Below are positions 12,714-21,255 of a stretch of 46,517 bases of DNA, piece by piece; within the stretch, counting starts at the first letter, position 1, and the number at the start of each line of letters is the position of its first letter. The DNA is from a virus, in IMG/VR virus record IMGVR_UViG_3300036045_000514, positions 1 through 46,517 of that record, one strand, 5' to 3'. Made by a program: the position numbers and the translations under genes. The notes beneath the pieces are model-generated. The model was given only the letters and a program-made list of their open reading frames with translations, was not told the DNA's origin and made no database searches.

Positions 12714-15406
12714 CGCAATCCGTTCCCGCGCATACGCGCCTGTAGATGCTCTGAGAACGCATCGGCGGCGGCGCGCCCGCCCTCTGCGGTGTCGGCGTTG
12801 ATAACCAGCCCGTTAATGGTGATGCCAGCGCCGGAGTTCGGCACGAACATACCGTTAGTCTGTGGAACAAAGCGCTCTGGTTGCGCACCGCTGCCAATCA
12901 CGTATTCCTGACCCGCGTACCCGAAGCCGCCGCTATCGCGCATGGTGATCGGTCTGCGGGGCGGCGGTAGCGCTGCACCAAAGCCGCCATACTGGTTCGT
13001 TGATATACTCCCTGATGGTGCTATCGGTGCCGGAACAGGGGCGGGCGCAGGAATGTTGGGTACTTGAATGCCAACCATAGAGCCTAGCTGCCTCAGCATG
13101 TTCAGTGTGTTGCTTGCTTCCGTCGCAATGCGCACCACAAAGTCGATCACGGGTTGAATAAACGTCGTGATTGAGGAAAACGTATCGCGAAACCAATCAT
13201 AAATCGGCTGCACCAGCGGTTGCACCGTTGCCCACATGCCCGATAGCGCACCAACGAACCCGTCCCATATGCGCCGCGCTTCAGATGCGCTGCCTTGCAC
13301 GCCCGGCATAAATGTCTCTGTCCACCAGGTGTTGAAAATCTCTAGCAATGGCTGCGCAACAAGACCAATGCCTTCCAGCGCGTCGATAAACCCCTGAACC
13401 GCCGGGATGACTGTCTCGTTTACAAATCCAATGATACCCGGCAGTGCTTCAGTCGTGAACCAGTTGCGCAGGTTGTCGAGGTGCGGCTGTGCGTCGGTCC
13501 ACAGGTTGCCAATCTCAGTGCCAAGATCTTGGAAAAACGGAACGGCTTCATCGTTGATGAACGTCGTTATTCCAGGCAGCGCGCTTGTCGTGAACCAGTC
13601 GGCAAGCTGCGTTAAGCCCGGTTGCGCCCATGTCCACAGCCCTGCAATCGTGTTTGCGAACACAGCCAACACGGGCAGCACAGTGCCACTAATGAAGTTC
13701 TGGATCATCGGCAAGCCGTCAACCAAGAACCAGTTGCCGACCTGAAGCAGGTACGGCATAACCCACGCGATGGCACTCGAGATTGTGCCGAATGCCGTTT
13801 GCGCGATACCCGCAATCTGTGGCAGCGCGTCGGATATGAACCACGCGCCTAGCTGTTGCAACGCAGGGAGCACACTGGCGTTGATGAAATCGCCCACGCC
13901 GCTAAACGCCGATTGCAAATTAGCGATGATAGGCGTTAGCTCTGGGACACGAGTGGTAAGCGTGGTAAAGAGCGTATCAATACCACCTTCAATACCGCCC
14001 GTTGAAAAACCCGTCTGAAATGCGGTTGCCAGTTCTCCGAACAAATCCAGCACGGGTTGCACAGCATCGCGAATGCCCAGAAAGTTGGTCTGAAACGCCC
14101 AATAAAGCGCGCCAACGCCAGCGATGATTAGTCCCATGGGACCAGTCGCAATGGTGAGCGCCGTGCCAACGCCGCGAATCAGTGTTCCCACCAAGCCAAG
14201 CGTAGGACCAAGTGCCACAAGCGCACCCGCCAGTCCGACAATCTGCGATGTGATCGCCGGGTTCTGTTGCGCCCATATGCCGATCTGTTGCACCAGTGGC
14301 AACAGACGCCCCGTAAGCGCAGTCAGTGGCGGTAGCATTACACTGCCAATGGTAATGCCTATGTCCTGAATGCCGGATTGAAGTAACGCAAACTGATAGT
14401 TAACTGACTGCATTTGGGTCAGGCGCGTGCTATCGGTCAGCCCGTCAATGCCCTGCTCGAACTGTTGCTGAAATTCGGCAAACTGACCGCCCGTGAGCGC
14501 AGTGACACCGCGCATGGCTTCTAGCTGCCCAACCAGCGCCGGAATAGCCTCAGCGCCTTCCTGTTCTGCCAACGCCTGATACGCGCCCACCAGCCCCAGC
14601 GCCTCAATTGCAGCCTGTCCGCTGGTATAGCCCAGCCTCTCCAACGCATCCCTCATGCGCTGGTTGGGGTTCATGAGCGCAGACATCATGCCTGCAAGTT
14701 GGGTCGTGGCTTCGGAGGCGGTGTTCCCTTGCGTGGTCAGAAACGCGGCGGCAGCGCCCACGTCCTCAAACGAGATGCCCAGACTGTTAGCAAGCCCCGT
14801 GATTTGGGGTAGCGCGGCTGCGAACTGATCCATTGTGCCGACACCCATTCCCACGGCGCGGGTTAGGATGTCGCTGGCTCGTCCGGCTTCTAGCCCGCTA
14901 CTGGCGTAGCTATTCATGACTGAGATAAGCGCGCGGGTAGAGGCTGCAAGATCGGCGTTACCAGCCTCAGCAAGCGCTATCGCCTCTTCAAAAATGGCAA
15001 CGCGCTGCGTTGCGTCCGTGACACCGCCCACGATGTCATAGAACGCCGCCGATGCCTCAGCACCACCGAAACGGCTGGACGCCCCCACCTGCCGAATGAC
15101 CGCTTCCCACTCCGCCATTTGTTCGGCGCTCGCCTGCGTTACGGCTTGCACGTTCACCATGTTTTCATTAAACGTGGCAAATGCGCTTGCTGACTGTTGC
15201 AGCACGCCCGCAATGGGCAGTGTAGCAACGGTTAACCCCGCGCCGATGCTTTGCAGTGAGCCGCCAAACGATTGTAGCTGGCGGTTAATGCCCGCAAATC
15301 CCGACTCCATGATTCGCTGGGCATTGGCAACGTCTTGCTGCAAGCCGTCCGTCGAGAGGCGCACGGCAGCATATGTAGTTCCTAAGCTTGCGCCATCTGG
15401 AGACAT
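12710..15406 (-). CDS. Tail tape measure protein (898 aa)
   Basis: This is the longest gene after the beta-helix gene. The N-terminal region (about 40-400) follows the TP901 tape-measure pattern: AFATFNENMVNVQAVTQASAEQM, FGGAEASAAFYDIVGG, AAFLTTQGNTASEATTQLAGMM and ALMNPNQRMRDALERLG. Hydrophobic Gly/Ala-rich segments follow (about 380-440, IVGLAGALVALGPTLGLVG). The middle holds a repeating W-F-x-x-x-x-L-P-x-I pattern of about 46 residues (WFISDALPQI, WFLVDGLPMI, WFTTSALPGI, WFTTEALPGI), a repeat ladder consistent with a length ruler. It sets tail length and is ejected with DNA. Confidence 0.92.
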   Translation of the reverse strand: MSPDGASLGTTYAAVRLSTDGLQQDVANAQRIMESGFAGINRQLQSFGGSLQSIGAGLTVATLPIAGVLQQSASAFATFNENMVNVQAVTQASAEQMAEWEAVIRQVGASSRFGGAEASAAFYDIVGGVTDATQRVAIFEEAIALAEAGNADLAASTRALISVMNSYASSGLEAGRASDILTRAVGMGVGTMDQFAAALPQITGLANSLGISFEDVGAAAAFLTTQGNTASEATTQLAGMMSALMNPNQRMRDALERLGYTSGQAAIEALGLVGAYQALAEQEGAEAIPALVGQLEAMRGVTALTGGQFAEFQQQFEQGIDGLTDSTRLTQMQSVNYQFALLQSGIQDIGITIGSVMLPPLTALTGRLLPLVQQIGIWAQQNPAITSQIVGLAGALVALGPTLGLVGTLIRGVGTALTIATGPMGLIIAGVGALYWAFQTNFLGIRDAVQPVLDLFGELATAFQTGFSTGGIEGGIDTLFTTLTTRVPELTPIIANLQSAFSGVGDFINASVLPALQQLGAWFISDALPQIAGIAQTAFGTISSAIAWVMPYLLQVGNWFLVDGLPMIQNFISGTVLPVLAVFANTIAGLWTWAQPGLTQLADWFTTSALPGITTFINDEAVPFFQDLGTEIGNLWTDAQPHLDNLRNWFTTEALPGIIGFVNETVIPAVQGFIDALEGIGLVAQPLLEIFNTWWTETFMPGVQGSASEARRIWDGFVGALSGMWATVQPLVQPIYDWFRDTFSSITTFIQPVIDFVVRIATEASNTLNMLRQLGSMVGIQVPNIPAPAPVPAPIAPSGSISTNQYGGFGAALPPPRRPITMRDSGGFGYAGQEYVIGSGAQPERFVPQTNGMFVPNSGAGITINGLVINADTAEGGRAAADAFSEHLQARMRGNGLR

Positions 15407-15414
15407 GGGATTAC

Positions 15415-16105
15415 CTATTCGTCAGGGGGTGTGAAGGTGTCAAACGCGCCGAATGAGCCAAACGCGCCGCCCACCCCTAGCGCCTGCTCAAATGTGTATT
15501 TCGGTGTGGGGTTTTTTCCGCGCCCGGTGATTTCGGCAAGTTTCCTTTCAACATTGTTGCCAAAACTTACAACTGCTTCATCAAGCCAGTACGCTATCAG
15601 CGGGTGGCGTATCCTCAACAGGCGCGACGGGCGCTGGCTCAGGGTTTTTGCGGTTTGGTGCAGCGCGAATACCTGCTTTCGGTTTTTCGCGAAACGCAAC
15701 GGCGACTTGCGCTTCCTCCGGTGTGCAAAATTTTGCAACCCAGTTGCGGTGAAAGTCTGTGAGTTCCGAGAATGAGATTTCATTCTCGCCACAATCGCGC
15801 GGGTGCGCATCCACGACCACAGGGGAAATGATCGCTGCCTGGCACGCTGCCAGATTGACGCGACGCACATAGTCAATGTCTTCGCGCGTCAACTGGATAT
15901 TTGCGCGTGTAGCCAGTTCGTCTTCGTCTGCGCTCAACTGCGCAGCGATGATGTTCGGCGGCGGTGTCATGAGATTCAGCGTTGCCATCACGTCGCGCAA
16001 GTGGGCGCGATAGATGCGTACAGGGTTTTCGTCATCGCCAAACAGCCATGCGTCATAAATGCCTCGCCGGACTTTCTCAACACGCACCCCTAGAAATTCA
16101 TCCAT
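15415..16105 (-). CDS. Predicted gpGT frameshift product (+1, about 229 aa)
   Basis: A frame one base downstream of gpG stays open past the gpG stop and ends at 15415, nine bases before the tape measure start. It has no convincing start of its own in the conserved part. Its last 60 residues are chaperone-like (LIAYWLDEAVVSFG, VERKLAEITGRGKN, TFEQALGVGG). A ribosome shift of +1 (or -2) in the Pro-rich gpG tail would fuse them. The codon CCC followed by G at 15602-15604 is one candidate site, since a Pro tRNA could re-pair on CCG. Most siphoviruses use -1; +1 cases are known. The exact site is inference. Confidence 0.65.
15581..16105 (-). CDS. Tail assembly chaperone gpG-like (174 aa)
   Basis: It lies between the major tail protein and tape measure genes, the fixed position of tail assembly chaperones. 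The ATG at 16105 follows AGGGG. The product is acidic and helical in its first 140 residues, then Pro/Ala-rich at the C-terminus (EPAPVAPVEDTPPADSVLA), typical of a flexible end where a frameshift joins the next domain. Its frame overlaps a +1 open frame that continues to 15415. It binds the tape measure during tail assembly in related phages. Confidence 0.75.
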   Translation of the reverse strand: MDEFLGVRVEKVRRGIYDAWLFGDDENPVRIYRAHLRDVMATLNLMTPPPNIIAAQLSADEDELATRANIQLTREDIDYVRRVNLAACQAAIISPVVVDAHPRDCGENEISFSELTDFHRNWVAKFCTPEEAQVAVAFREKPKAGIRAAPNRKNPEPAPVAPVEDTPPADSVLA

Positions 16106-16114
16106 GCTGCACCC

Positions 16115-16699
16115 CTATGAGAAGAATCCGGTAAAGAACGTCGCGAAGGCGGCTGCATCGGCGGGAAACACGTATGTCCCTTGCGCGCGATCAATGCGCA
16201 TGACGCGCCCAATTGTCGGGTTGGCAGGCAGCGCTATGAAACTCATTTCGCCCGTGCTAAAGCGGTTTGCATCCCCGCCAATCATGGGTGTGCCTTGAAT
16301 TTGGCATTTAGGCGCGCCGATAATCTGACTTCCGCCGCCCGTTGTGGCAATCTGCGCAATGATGGCAAAATACGGGAATCCCGCGCCGCCTGCCACTTGC
16401 TGCTGCGTGCTGCTCTGGTTTGGAGGCGTACCCGTATCTGCCGCCCATGTACGACCAAACAGAATGGGTGAAGCCGCGATTTCTGCCGAGCCAACCGTAA
16501 GCTTGCCTTCCTTATGCGTCGGGATGGCGAGCGCCTCCGCCATCATGCCATAGGATGGCAGCATGTCGGTTTCAATGACATCGCTCACTTCAAGCCGCGT
16601 GAGGATGTTGATTGTTGCGGGCGTACCGTAAGTATTAGTCCCTGTCAGCGCCGCCACCGATACTTTGGTAACGTTATACGCTACAAGTGCGTAGGTCAT
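16115..16699 (-). CDS. Major tail protein (194 aa)
   Basis: ATG at 16699 is preferred (AAGGA eight bases before); an earlier frame start overlaps the upstream stop. The protein is beta-rich with tail-tube features: KVSVAALTGTNTYGTPATINILTRLEVSDVIETD, a central EGKLTVGSAEIAASPILFG strand pair and a C-terminal GEMSFIALPANPTIGRVMRI. It lies between the tail terminator and the chaperone genes, the usual order. It should polymerise into the tail tube. Confidence 0.75.
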   Translation of the reverse strand: MTYALVAYNVTKVSVAALTGTNTYGTPATINILTRLEVSDVIETDMLPSYGMMAEALAIPTHKEGKLTVGSAEIAASPILFGRTWAADTGTPPNQSSTQQQVAGGAGFPYFAIIAQIATTGGGSQIIGAPKCQIQGTPMIGGDANRFSTGEMSFIALPANPTIGRVMRIDRAQGTYVFPADAAAFATFFTGFFS

Positions 16700-16709
16700 G
16701 ATTGTTTCC

Positions 16710-17150
16710 TTATCTGATACTTGCCATCGAATAGCGTGCAAAGCGCATGGCGGCGCTTCCTATCTCATCTGCCATCAGATCGCGGCTCTCGAATACCAAC
16801 AGAAAGTGCGCAATCTGGCGATCATCTGCCGTGATGTATTTGTCGTGGAGCAGTAGCTGAATGCGGGCTAAGGCGCTTTCAATCGTTGCGTAACCAACAG
16901 ACTGATAGGCGTAAATCTCGACCATCGTGCGCAATTCGGCGTGTTCCCATGCTTCGCCCGCGCTGGACGCCGCAAACCGAATAATGGCATACGGTCTAAT
17001 CGTGACACCGTTGGCTTCCTTCGGTGCGCTGCTCATACCGCCGCCGTCTTGGGGCAATTCACTGGCGTCAAACACGCCGCCCGTCAAGAGCGCGCCAAGT
17101 GCAGCATCATTCTCCAGCAATGTGCGCAGTGCCGTGCGTATGGTTGCCAT
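16710..17150 (-). CDS. Tail terminator protein (146 aa)
   Basis: The pattern is an alpha-beta protein starting with a helix (IRTALRTLLENDAALGALLTGGVFDASEL) and with a middle strand pair (RPYAIIRFAAS, RTMVEIYAYQ) followed by a helix (IESALARIQLLL). This fits the minor tail/tail terminator fold that caps the tube next to the connector. It is located directly before the major tail protein gene and after an HK97 gp10-like gene, which supports the call. Confidence 0.7.
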   Translation of the reverse strand: MATIRTALRTLLENDAALGALLTGGVFDASELPQDGGGMSSAPKEANGVTIRPYAIIRFAASSAGEAWEHAELRTMVEIYAYQSVGYATIESALARIQLLLHDKYITADDRQIAHFLLVFESRDLMADEIGSAAMRFARYSMASIR

Positions 17151-17167
17151 GTTGTGCGTCCTGTGAG

Positions 17168-17521
17168 TTAGCCGAACTTGCGCGCCATCGCCGCGCGAAT
17201 GGTGGGAATAGTTGCCTGAATTGATTCCATCAGGATGGCATAACGCCCCGCGTGTTTGACTTCAAGCCAGATGCCATACGGGACGTTGTAAGCAATAATC
17301 AAGTCAACCGTGTTTTCGTTCACCTGACGAATCGTCGTTCCCAGCCCGCGCCGCGCATTCCCCGTGCGGTCTGTCCAGCGCGCGTTCTGTTTGGCATAGC
17401 CGGTCATTTGCGGCGCGATTTCTTCAGCAATGTCCACCAGCGCGCGGCGAATGTCACCGCCGAAATTGTCGATGTTGGCAATAATCGTTTCGCTGCCGAT
17501 CAGAGTGTTATATTGGCTCAT
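17168..17521 (-). CDS. HK97 gp10-like head-tail joining / neck protein (117 aa)
   Basis: Start at 17521 overlaps the upstream stop as ATGA. The sequence has the gp10-like order: a helix with LVDIAEEIAPQMTGYAKQNARWTDRTGNARRGLGTTI, then a strand pair (VDLIIAYNVPYGIWLEVKHAGRYAIL) and a closing helix. The motif of the type TGNAR with a following YG-x-x-LE is typical of this family. It should act at the head-tail junction or in tail completion. Neighbour genes agree. Confidence 0.75.
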   Translation of the reverse strand: MSQYNTLIGSETIIANIDNFGGDIRRALVDIAEEIAPQMTGYAKQNARWTDRTGNARRGLGTTIRQVNENTVDLIIAYNVPYGIWLEVKHAGRYAILMESIQATIPTIRAAMARKFG

Positions 17522-17883
17522 GACAACGCCTCGCACCGCGCTTGTATTTCACCCGGAAACACCGTAACAGCCACAACCCGCCATACCTTGCCATCAGCCG
17601 CAAAGCGATCTTCGCGCACGATGTCTGCGTCGGTCACGCCCGTAACGCCGCGAACACCGAATACTATCGCAATCTGCTGTGCGCTTTGCCCCGCGCCACC
17701 CTCTGTCGTGGATGGTTGTGTTGAGGCATATTCGATACGAAATTGTTGTACGGGACGGTCTGTGTCGTTGCGCACCAGCACGATCAGCGACGGCTTATCC
17801 AGGATGCGGGCGTAAGCCGCTGCTCCACGCGCCGATGTATCTACATGCCCACGCGCGCTAATCCAGCCCGGTAAAGTTGTCAT
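17518..17883 (-). CDS. Head closure / head-tail connector (121 aa)
   Basis: The start at 17883 (GGAG nine bases before) is favoured over a longer frame that would overlap the previous gene fully. The product is beta-rich (SLIVLVRNDTDRPVQQFRIEYAS, DREDRFAADG-type loops, VWRVVAVTVFPG), consistent with a small beta-barrel stopper such as HK97 gp7 or SPP1 gp16 types. The family is inferred from order: after the helical connector and before the gp10-like gene. Confidence 0.55.
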   Translation of the reverse strand: MTTLPGWISARGHVDTSARGAAAYARILDKPSLIVLVRNDTDRPVQQFRIEYASTQPSTTEGGAGQSAQQIAIVFGVRGVTGVTDADIVREDRFAADGKVWRVVAVTVFPGEIQARCEALS

Positions 17884-18232
17884 CAGCAAATACTCCCAGA
17901 TTGACCGTAGACACGACGATGGTGTTATCGCTGGTCTGCGCAGCCGCGTCTTTTTCCACGCCTTCAAAGTATTTGAGGGTGTCTTGAAGTGCCTTGCGAA
18001 TTTGAGACAGGCTTTCGCTGCTTTCGCCCGCTTTGTAATCGACCTGGCGCGCCGCCTCGATCATCATCTGCCGGAGTAGCAGCACTCGCACATGAGCATC
18101 GCGCGCCCGCGTGTTTGACGGATACTGCACTGTGGCGCGGTCAAATAACCGATCAATCGCAGTGTCGGTCAAGCTGCCTGGGGTATGCCCCGTGTCCGTG
18201 CGCAGGTCGATACGCTCTTGTGCGGTTGCCAT
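17858..18232 (-). CDS. Head-tail adaptor / connector (124 aa)
   Basis: It is helical and polar with the layout of phage adaptor proteins (gp6/gp15-like): an N-terminal helix, LTDTAIDRLFDRATVQYPSNTRARDAHVRVLLLRQMMIEAARQ, and a middle acidic loop with ESSESLSQIRKALQDTLKYFE. The C-terminus is an extended tail. It overlaps the next gene by 26 bases. Position after the head genes supports binding to the portal ring. Confidence 0.65.
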   Translation of the reverse strand: MATAQERIDLRTDTGHTPGSLTDTAIDRLFDRATVQYPSNTRARDAHVRVLLLRQMMIEAARQVDYKAGESSESLSQIRKALQDTLKYFEGVEKDAAAQTSDNTIVVSTVNLGVFADDNFTGLD

Positions 18233-18235
18233 ATG

Positions 18236-18481
18236 TTAATCCTCTGGATCGTCCTCTGGATCGTCGTCATCCGCGAACGTCCGCTCAACACCTTCGGCAA
18301 TCGCAGACATGAACCCCGCGATTGACTCCAGTTGACGCGCGCGCAGCATCATCGGGTCCTTATCGTTGCGCGGGAATTCAGGTGCAGGAACGTCGAACGC
18401 GCCCGCCAGCACATGAGAGGCGCTTTCCATCTCTGAGATCGCGCCTTCGATGCGAATGGCAATTGATACTTTGTCTGCCAT
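18236..18481 (-). CDS. Small acidic structural-region protein (81 aa)
   Basis: ATG at 18481 is chosen because an earlier start would overlap the upstream gene by 40 bases. The protein begins MADKVSIAIRIEGAISEME, has a central helix (LRARQLESIAGFMSAIAEGVE) and ends in a run of Asp/Glu/Pro (DDDDPEDDPED). No family is recognised. It lies between the TGN-repeat protein and the connector, so a head completion or assembly role is likely. Confidence 0.6.
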   Translation of the reverse strand: MADKVSIAIRIEGAISEMESASHVLAGAFDVPAPEFPRNDKDPMMLRARQLESIAGFMSAIAEGVERTFADDDDPEDDPED

Positions 18482-18486
18482 TGCTT

Positions 18487-19002
18487 TTAGCCTAACGTTA
18501 CGTTTACAAGCGATTGTGTGTACCACACGCCGCCGTGCGCGATGACCGTTAGCACACCACGCGCCGCGCCAAACGTCGCCACATCCGACGCAGTGCCGCC
18601 ATTATTGAAGCCGGGCGTTGTCTGTGTCACGGTATGTGCGAACGTAGTTGCGCCGACAATGTGCATGATCTTGCCGTCATCGGCGGGCGTGGCGGGCGCT
18701 GCCAGTGTCAGTGCCGCCGCGCTGCCTTTGGTGATAAAGACATAGCCCATTTTTGCAGTAATCGCGCCGTCGGCGTTTGCATCAACGCCCGTCAACTGCT
18801 CGCCGCCGATGTGTGTTCCGGTGACATTGCCCGTGACGTTACCCGTCAGGTTTCCTGTCACATTGCCTGTCACGTTACCCGTGACATCTCCTGTCAGGTT
18901 TCCTGTGACATTGCCCGTGACATTCCCGGTCAGGGGGGCAGTTAAACCCCCCGTTACGATCATCACTTTGGCGGTCAACTCACGAAAGAAGTTCTTTGCC
19001 AT
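18487..19002 (-). CDS. TGN-repeat head decoration / fibre-like protein (171 aa)
   Basis: ATG at 19002 has AAGG upstream; a longer frame would overlap the capsid gene. Residues about 24-63 are ten tandem four-residue units of the type [VL]TGN, encoded by 12-base repeats, predicted to form a stacked beta structure. Residues about 90-171 are a Gly/Ala/Thr-rich beta domain (AAALTLAAPATPADDGKIMHIVG, GVLTVIAHGGVWYTQSL) like the C-terminal domain of phage surface proteins. It follows the major capsid gene. A head fibre or decoration role is inference. Confidence 0.7.
   Translation of the reverse strand: MAKNFFRELTAKVMIVTGGLTAPLTGNVTGNVTGNLTGDVTGNVTGNVTGNLTGNVTGNVTGTHIGGEQLTGVDANADGAITAKMGYVFITKGSAAALTLAAPATPADDGKIMHIVGATTFAHTVTQTTPGFNNGGTASDVATFGAARGVLTVIAHGGVWYTQSLVNVTLG
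18817..18936. repeat. Ten 12-bp tandem repeats coding for [VL]TGN
   Basis: Ten degenerate copies of a 12-base unit, such as CCCGTGACATTG on the plus strand, encode the four-residue repeat of the head protein. Copies differ mostly at synonymous positions (GTGAC, GTCAC, GTCAG), which suggests purifying selection on the protein after expansion. Confidence 0.85.
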
Positions 19003-19013
19003 GTGCCACCGCC

Positions 19014-20111
19014 TTATGCGTAGATCGCCGGAACGGTGTACGAACCGCCCGTGCCGAGTTCCATCACAACGCCGTTCAGTCGGTTTGCAGCACCAAAGCC
19101 AAAACGGGCACGCCATTCGAGCGATTCAATGGGGTAGCGGTCGTCACGCAGGACTGTTGCCAGCCCGCGTGGCAATCCCGTTTCAGCAGGATCAACGCGC
19201 ATACGCAGCGGGCGTCCGGTTTCGGAATGGATGCCCAGCATGTAGTTTGTGGGAACTTGTCCAGTACTGCCAGCGCCCCATTCGGCAATCCATGCGCCCC
19301 TTTTGTGGCGACCAATGAAGCGCGCTGATGTCGGAATGGTGGGCAGCCCGTTCGGCGTGTCAGTCTGCGCACCAACCTCGATATAACGGTCTGGCAATTC
19401 GACAAAATCTGTCAGGGCGCGCACCTTTGCCGATTGATCAGAACTGATCAACACTACAATCGGCGATCCGCCACTTGGATAGCCAAAGTGTTCTTCCAGT
19501 TCGCTCACGATAGTCACAATCGGGTCGTTTGTATCGCTGATGGCGCTGGCAGCGTAATTGCTTTCCAGATAGTGGTTTTCGGTCGCCTCTGCGTCGGACC
19601 AGATGTTAGCCGGGTACAGCGCTGCATCACCATTGGCAAGCGGGCGAATGGTCAATGTGCCGTGCTTTGGGTCCTCAACCGTGCTGGCGTTGCTGTTGAA
19701 CAGTCGCTTGAGGATTTCAAAGCGCACGCGATTAGCGTACATGCTGACAATGCCCTTTATGTGTGCATCAAGTGCAGCGGGCGTCATGTACGCCGCTTCA
19801 ACGTCGGTCATGGCAACCTGTTCGCTGTAATCCGCAATCGGAAATGCCACGTCCCACGACCCACGCTGCGCCCGCGCCATGCCCCGCGTGCCATCGGCGC
19901 GCGGTTGCATCATACCGTTCATGGGAAGCTGGTAGCGCTCAGTGACAATTTCGGTCGTTTCATTGACGAACAAATCCATCGCGCCGCGCATGTCGTCGTT
20001 GGCGCGCGTGACATATTCCTGAATGGCGGTGTACAGCAAGCGCTGATCCGCCTGGCGCGCAAACTTATAGTCGCTGGAGTTTAAGCCAGCAAGCGCAAAG
20101 ATAGTAGACAT
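19014..20111 (-). CDS. Major capsid protein, HK97-fold (365 aa)
   Basis: Size and position (after the scaffold and decoration genes, before the connectors) match the major capsid protein. Visible blocks include a helical N-terminus (FARQADQRLLYTAIQEYVTRAN), a P-loop-like central part with FPIADYSEQVAMTDVEAAYM, a spine helix (LDAHIKGIVSMYANRVRFEILKRLF), and a C-terminal A-domain (PIVVLISSDQSAKVRALTDFVELPDRYIEVG, LGIHSETGRPLRMRVDP, RDDRYPIESLEWRARFGFG). The absence of an N-terminal protease-type propeptide and the separate scaffold gene suggest scaffold-assisted assembly. Confidence 0.88.
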   Translation of the reverse strand: MSTIFALAGLNSSDYKFARQADQRLLYTAIQEYVTRANDDMRGAMDLFVNETTEIVTERYQLPMNGMMQPRADGTRGMARAQRGSWDVAFPIADYSEQVAMTDVEAAYMTPAALDAHIKGIVSMYANRVRFEILKRLFNSNASTVEDPKHGTLTIRPLANGDAALYPANIWSDAEATENHYLESNYAASAISDTNDPIVTIVSELEEHFGYPSGGSPIVVLISSDQSAKVRALTDFVELPDRYIEVGAQTDTPNGLPTIPTSARFIGRHKRGAWIAEWGAGSTGQVPTNYMLGIHSETGRPLRMRVDPAETGLPRGLATVLRDDRYPIESLEWRARFGFGAANRLNGVVMELGTGGSYTVPAIYA

Positions 20112-20123
20112 TGGTTTATCCTT

Positions 20124-20537
20124 TTATGACCAGGCGCGCAGCCAGTCGAAATCAACGCGCAAGATTTTTGTGCCGTCCGGCGTTGCGAACACGCGCCCGC
20201 AAACGACATTCATCGTACCCGCTGACGTATCCAGCGCGCCCGCCGTGTCGCTCAAAAACACCTGAACGTCAGCGTTCAGTGACGACACAGTAAAGCCGCC
20301 GACCAAGCCCCGAACAAGCATCGGGACGGTTTGCCCCGCAGCGCCCGCAGCCAGCGCAATCCCGCGCGCCTGCTGCTTGCCCGCTACGTCCGCGTCCGCA
20401 ATCCCGAATTTACCAGTGGTTAGCTGGTACAAAACTTGACCTACCGTGACCGCTTCTGTCAGGGTCACGCCATATACCTCGTCTGTCTGAGGCTGCACGC
20501 GGCTTACGTTCGCGGCAACCAGTGCAATAACTGCCAT
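20124..20537 (-). CDS. Capsid decoration protein (137 aa)
   Basis: It is beta-rich and Gly/Ala/Val-rich, with the layout of small head-decoration or stabilising proteins: TLTEAVTVGQVLYQLTTGKFGIADADV, then GIALAAGAAGQTVPMLVRGLVGGF and a closing strand group. It lies between scaffold and major capsid genes, the usual position of gpD-like or DUF2190-like decoration proteins. The start is ATG at 20537. Confidence 0.7.
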   Translation of the reverse strand: MAVIALVAANVSRVQPQTDEVYGVTLTEAVTVGQVLYQLTTGKFGIADADVAGKQQARGIALAAGAAGQTVPMLVRGLVGGFTVSSLNADVQVFLSDTAGALDTSAGTMNVVCGRVFATPDGTKILRVDFDWLRAWS

Positions 20538-20546
20538 TTTCTGCTC

Positions 20547-21203
20547 CTAGAATCGAATGATGGGCTTGCTGCCTAGCACTTGTTCGGTGCGCTGTTTGTC
20601 GGTGGGTGATGAATGCTGATTCGACGGGCTGCCGGGCGCGCCCGCCTTGCCATACTGCGCTGGGCGCGCTTCCTTATGCCTGGCGATGAGCGTGTCAACT
20701 TTCTTGCTGTCTACCGCGCCGTCTTCGCCAATGCACGCCTCTAGTAGGTCCTTGGCATACGCGCCTGCCCACAGTGCGACATCTTCGGGATACGCCGCGC
20801 CCGCTTTGGACGCCGCTGCCTGAACGCTGTTATTCAAGCGCTCCCAGCGTCGCTCCTGCTCGACCGCTTGTAGGCGCGCCTCGTGTTCCTTCGCCTTACG
20901 CTCCGCCGCCTCAATAAGCGCTTTCGCCTTTTCGACTTCGCTCATTTCCGCTTCTCTGCGTTTGCGCGCGTCTTCAACCGCCGCCTTAAGTTCGTCGGGC
21001 TTCTCAAAGCCCAACTCTTTCAGCAGCGCGTTGATTGCGGACTTCCGCGCTTCCGTGCGAGCGTTCCCCACGAGTGCATTGACCTGATCTTGCGTTAGCG
21101 CGCCAGATGCACCCGCGTTTTCGCCAGCGGTAAGGCTATTGGTTTGCGCGCCGTCTCCGTTTCCCTCTACGGGTTCGGGGTCTAGCCATTTACGAATCAG
21201 CAT
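20547..21203 (-). CDS. Capsid scaffold protein (218 aa)
   Basis: Start at 21203 (GGAGAG eight bases before) is preferred to a much longer frame that would run through the intergenic stem-loop and the previous gene. The product is acidic/helical with LTQDQVNALVGNARTEARKSAINALLKELGF, then a long coiled coil (EVEKAKALIEAAERKAKEHEARLQAVEQER), as in GP20-type scaffold proteins. The C-terminus is basic (RHKEARPAQYGK, KPIIRF) and may bind the coat protein. Position between minor head and capsid genes agrees. Confidence 0.85.
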   Translation of the reverse strand: MLIRKWLDPEPVEGNGDGAQTNSLTAGENAGASGALTQDQVNALVGNARTEARKSAINALLKELGFEKPDELKAAVEDARKRREAEMSEVEKAKALIEAAERKAKEHEARLQAVEQERRWERLNNSVQAAASKAGAAYPEDVALWAGAYAKDLLEACIGEDGAVDSKKVDTLIARHKEARPAQYGKAGAPGSPSNQHSSPTDKQRTEQVLGSKPIIRF

Positions 21204-21255
21204 TCTTTTCTCTCCACTCCACAACACCCGCGCTTGACGGCGCGCGGTAAACCTT

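Noticed and set aside
15415-15876. Independent gene in the frame overlapping gpG
   Set aside because: Its N-terminal part is Arg/Ser/Gln-rich shadow sequence; only the part after the gpG stop looks coding, which fits a frameshift extension.
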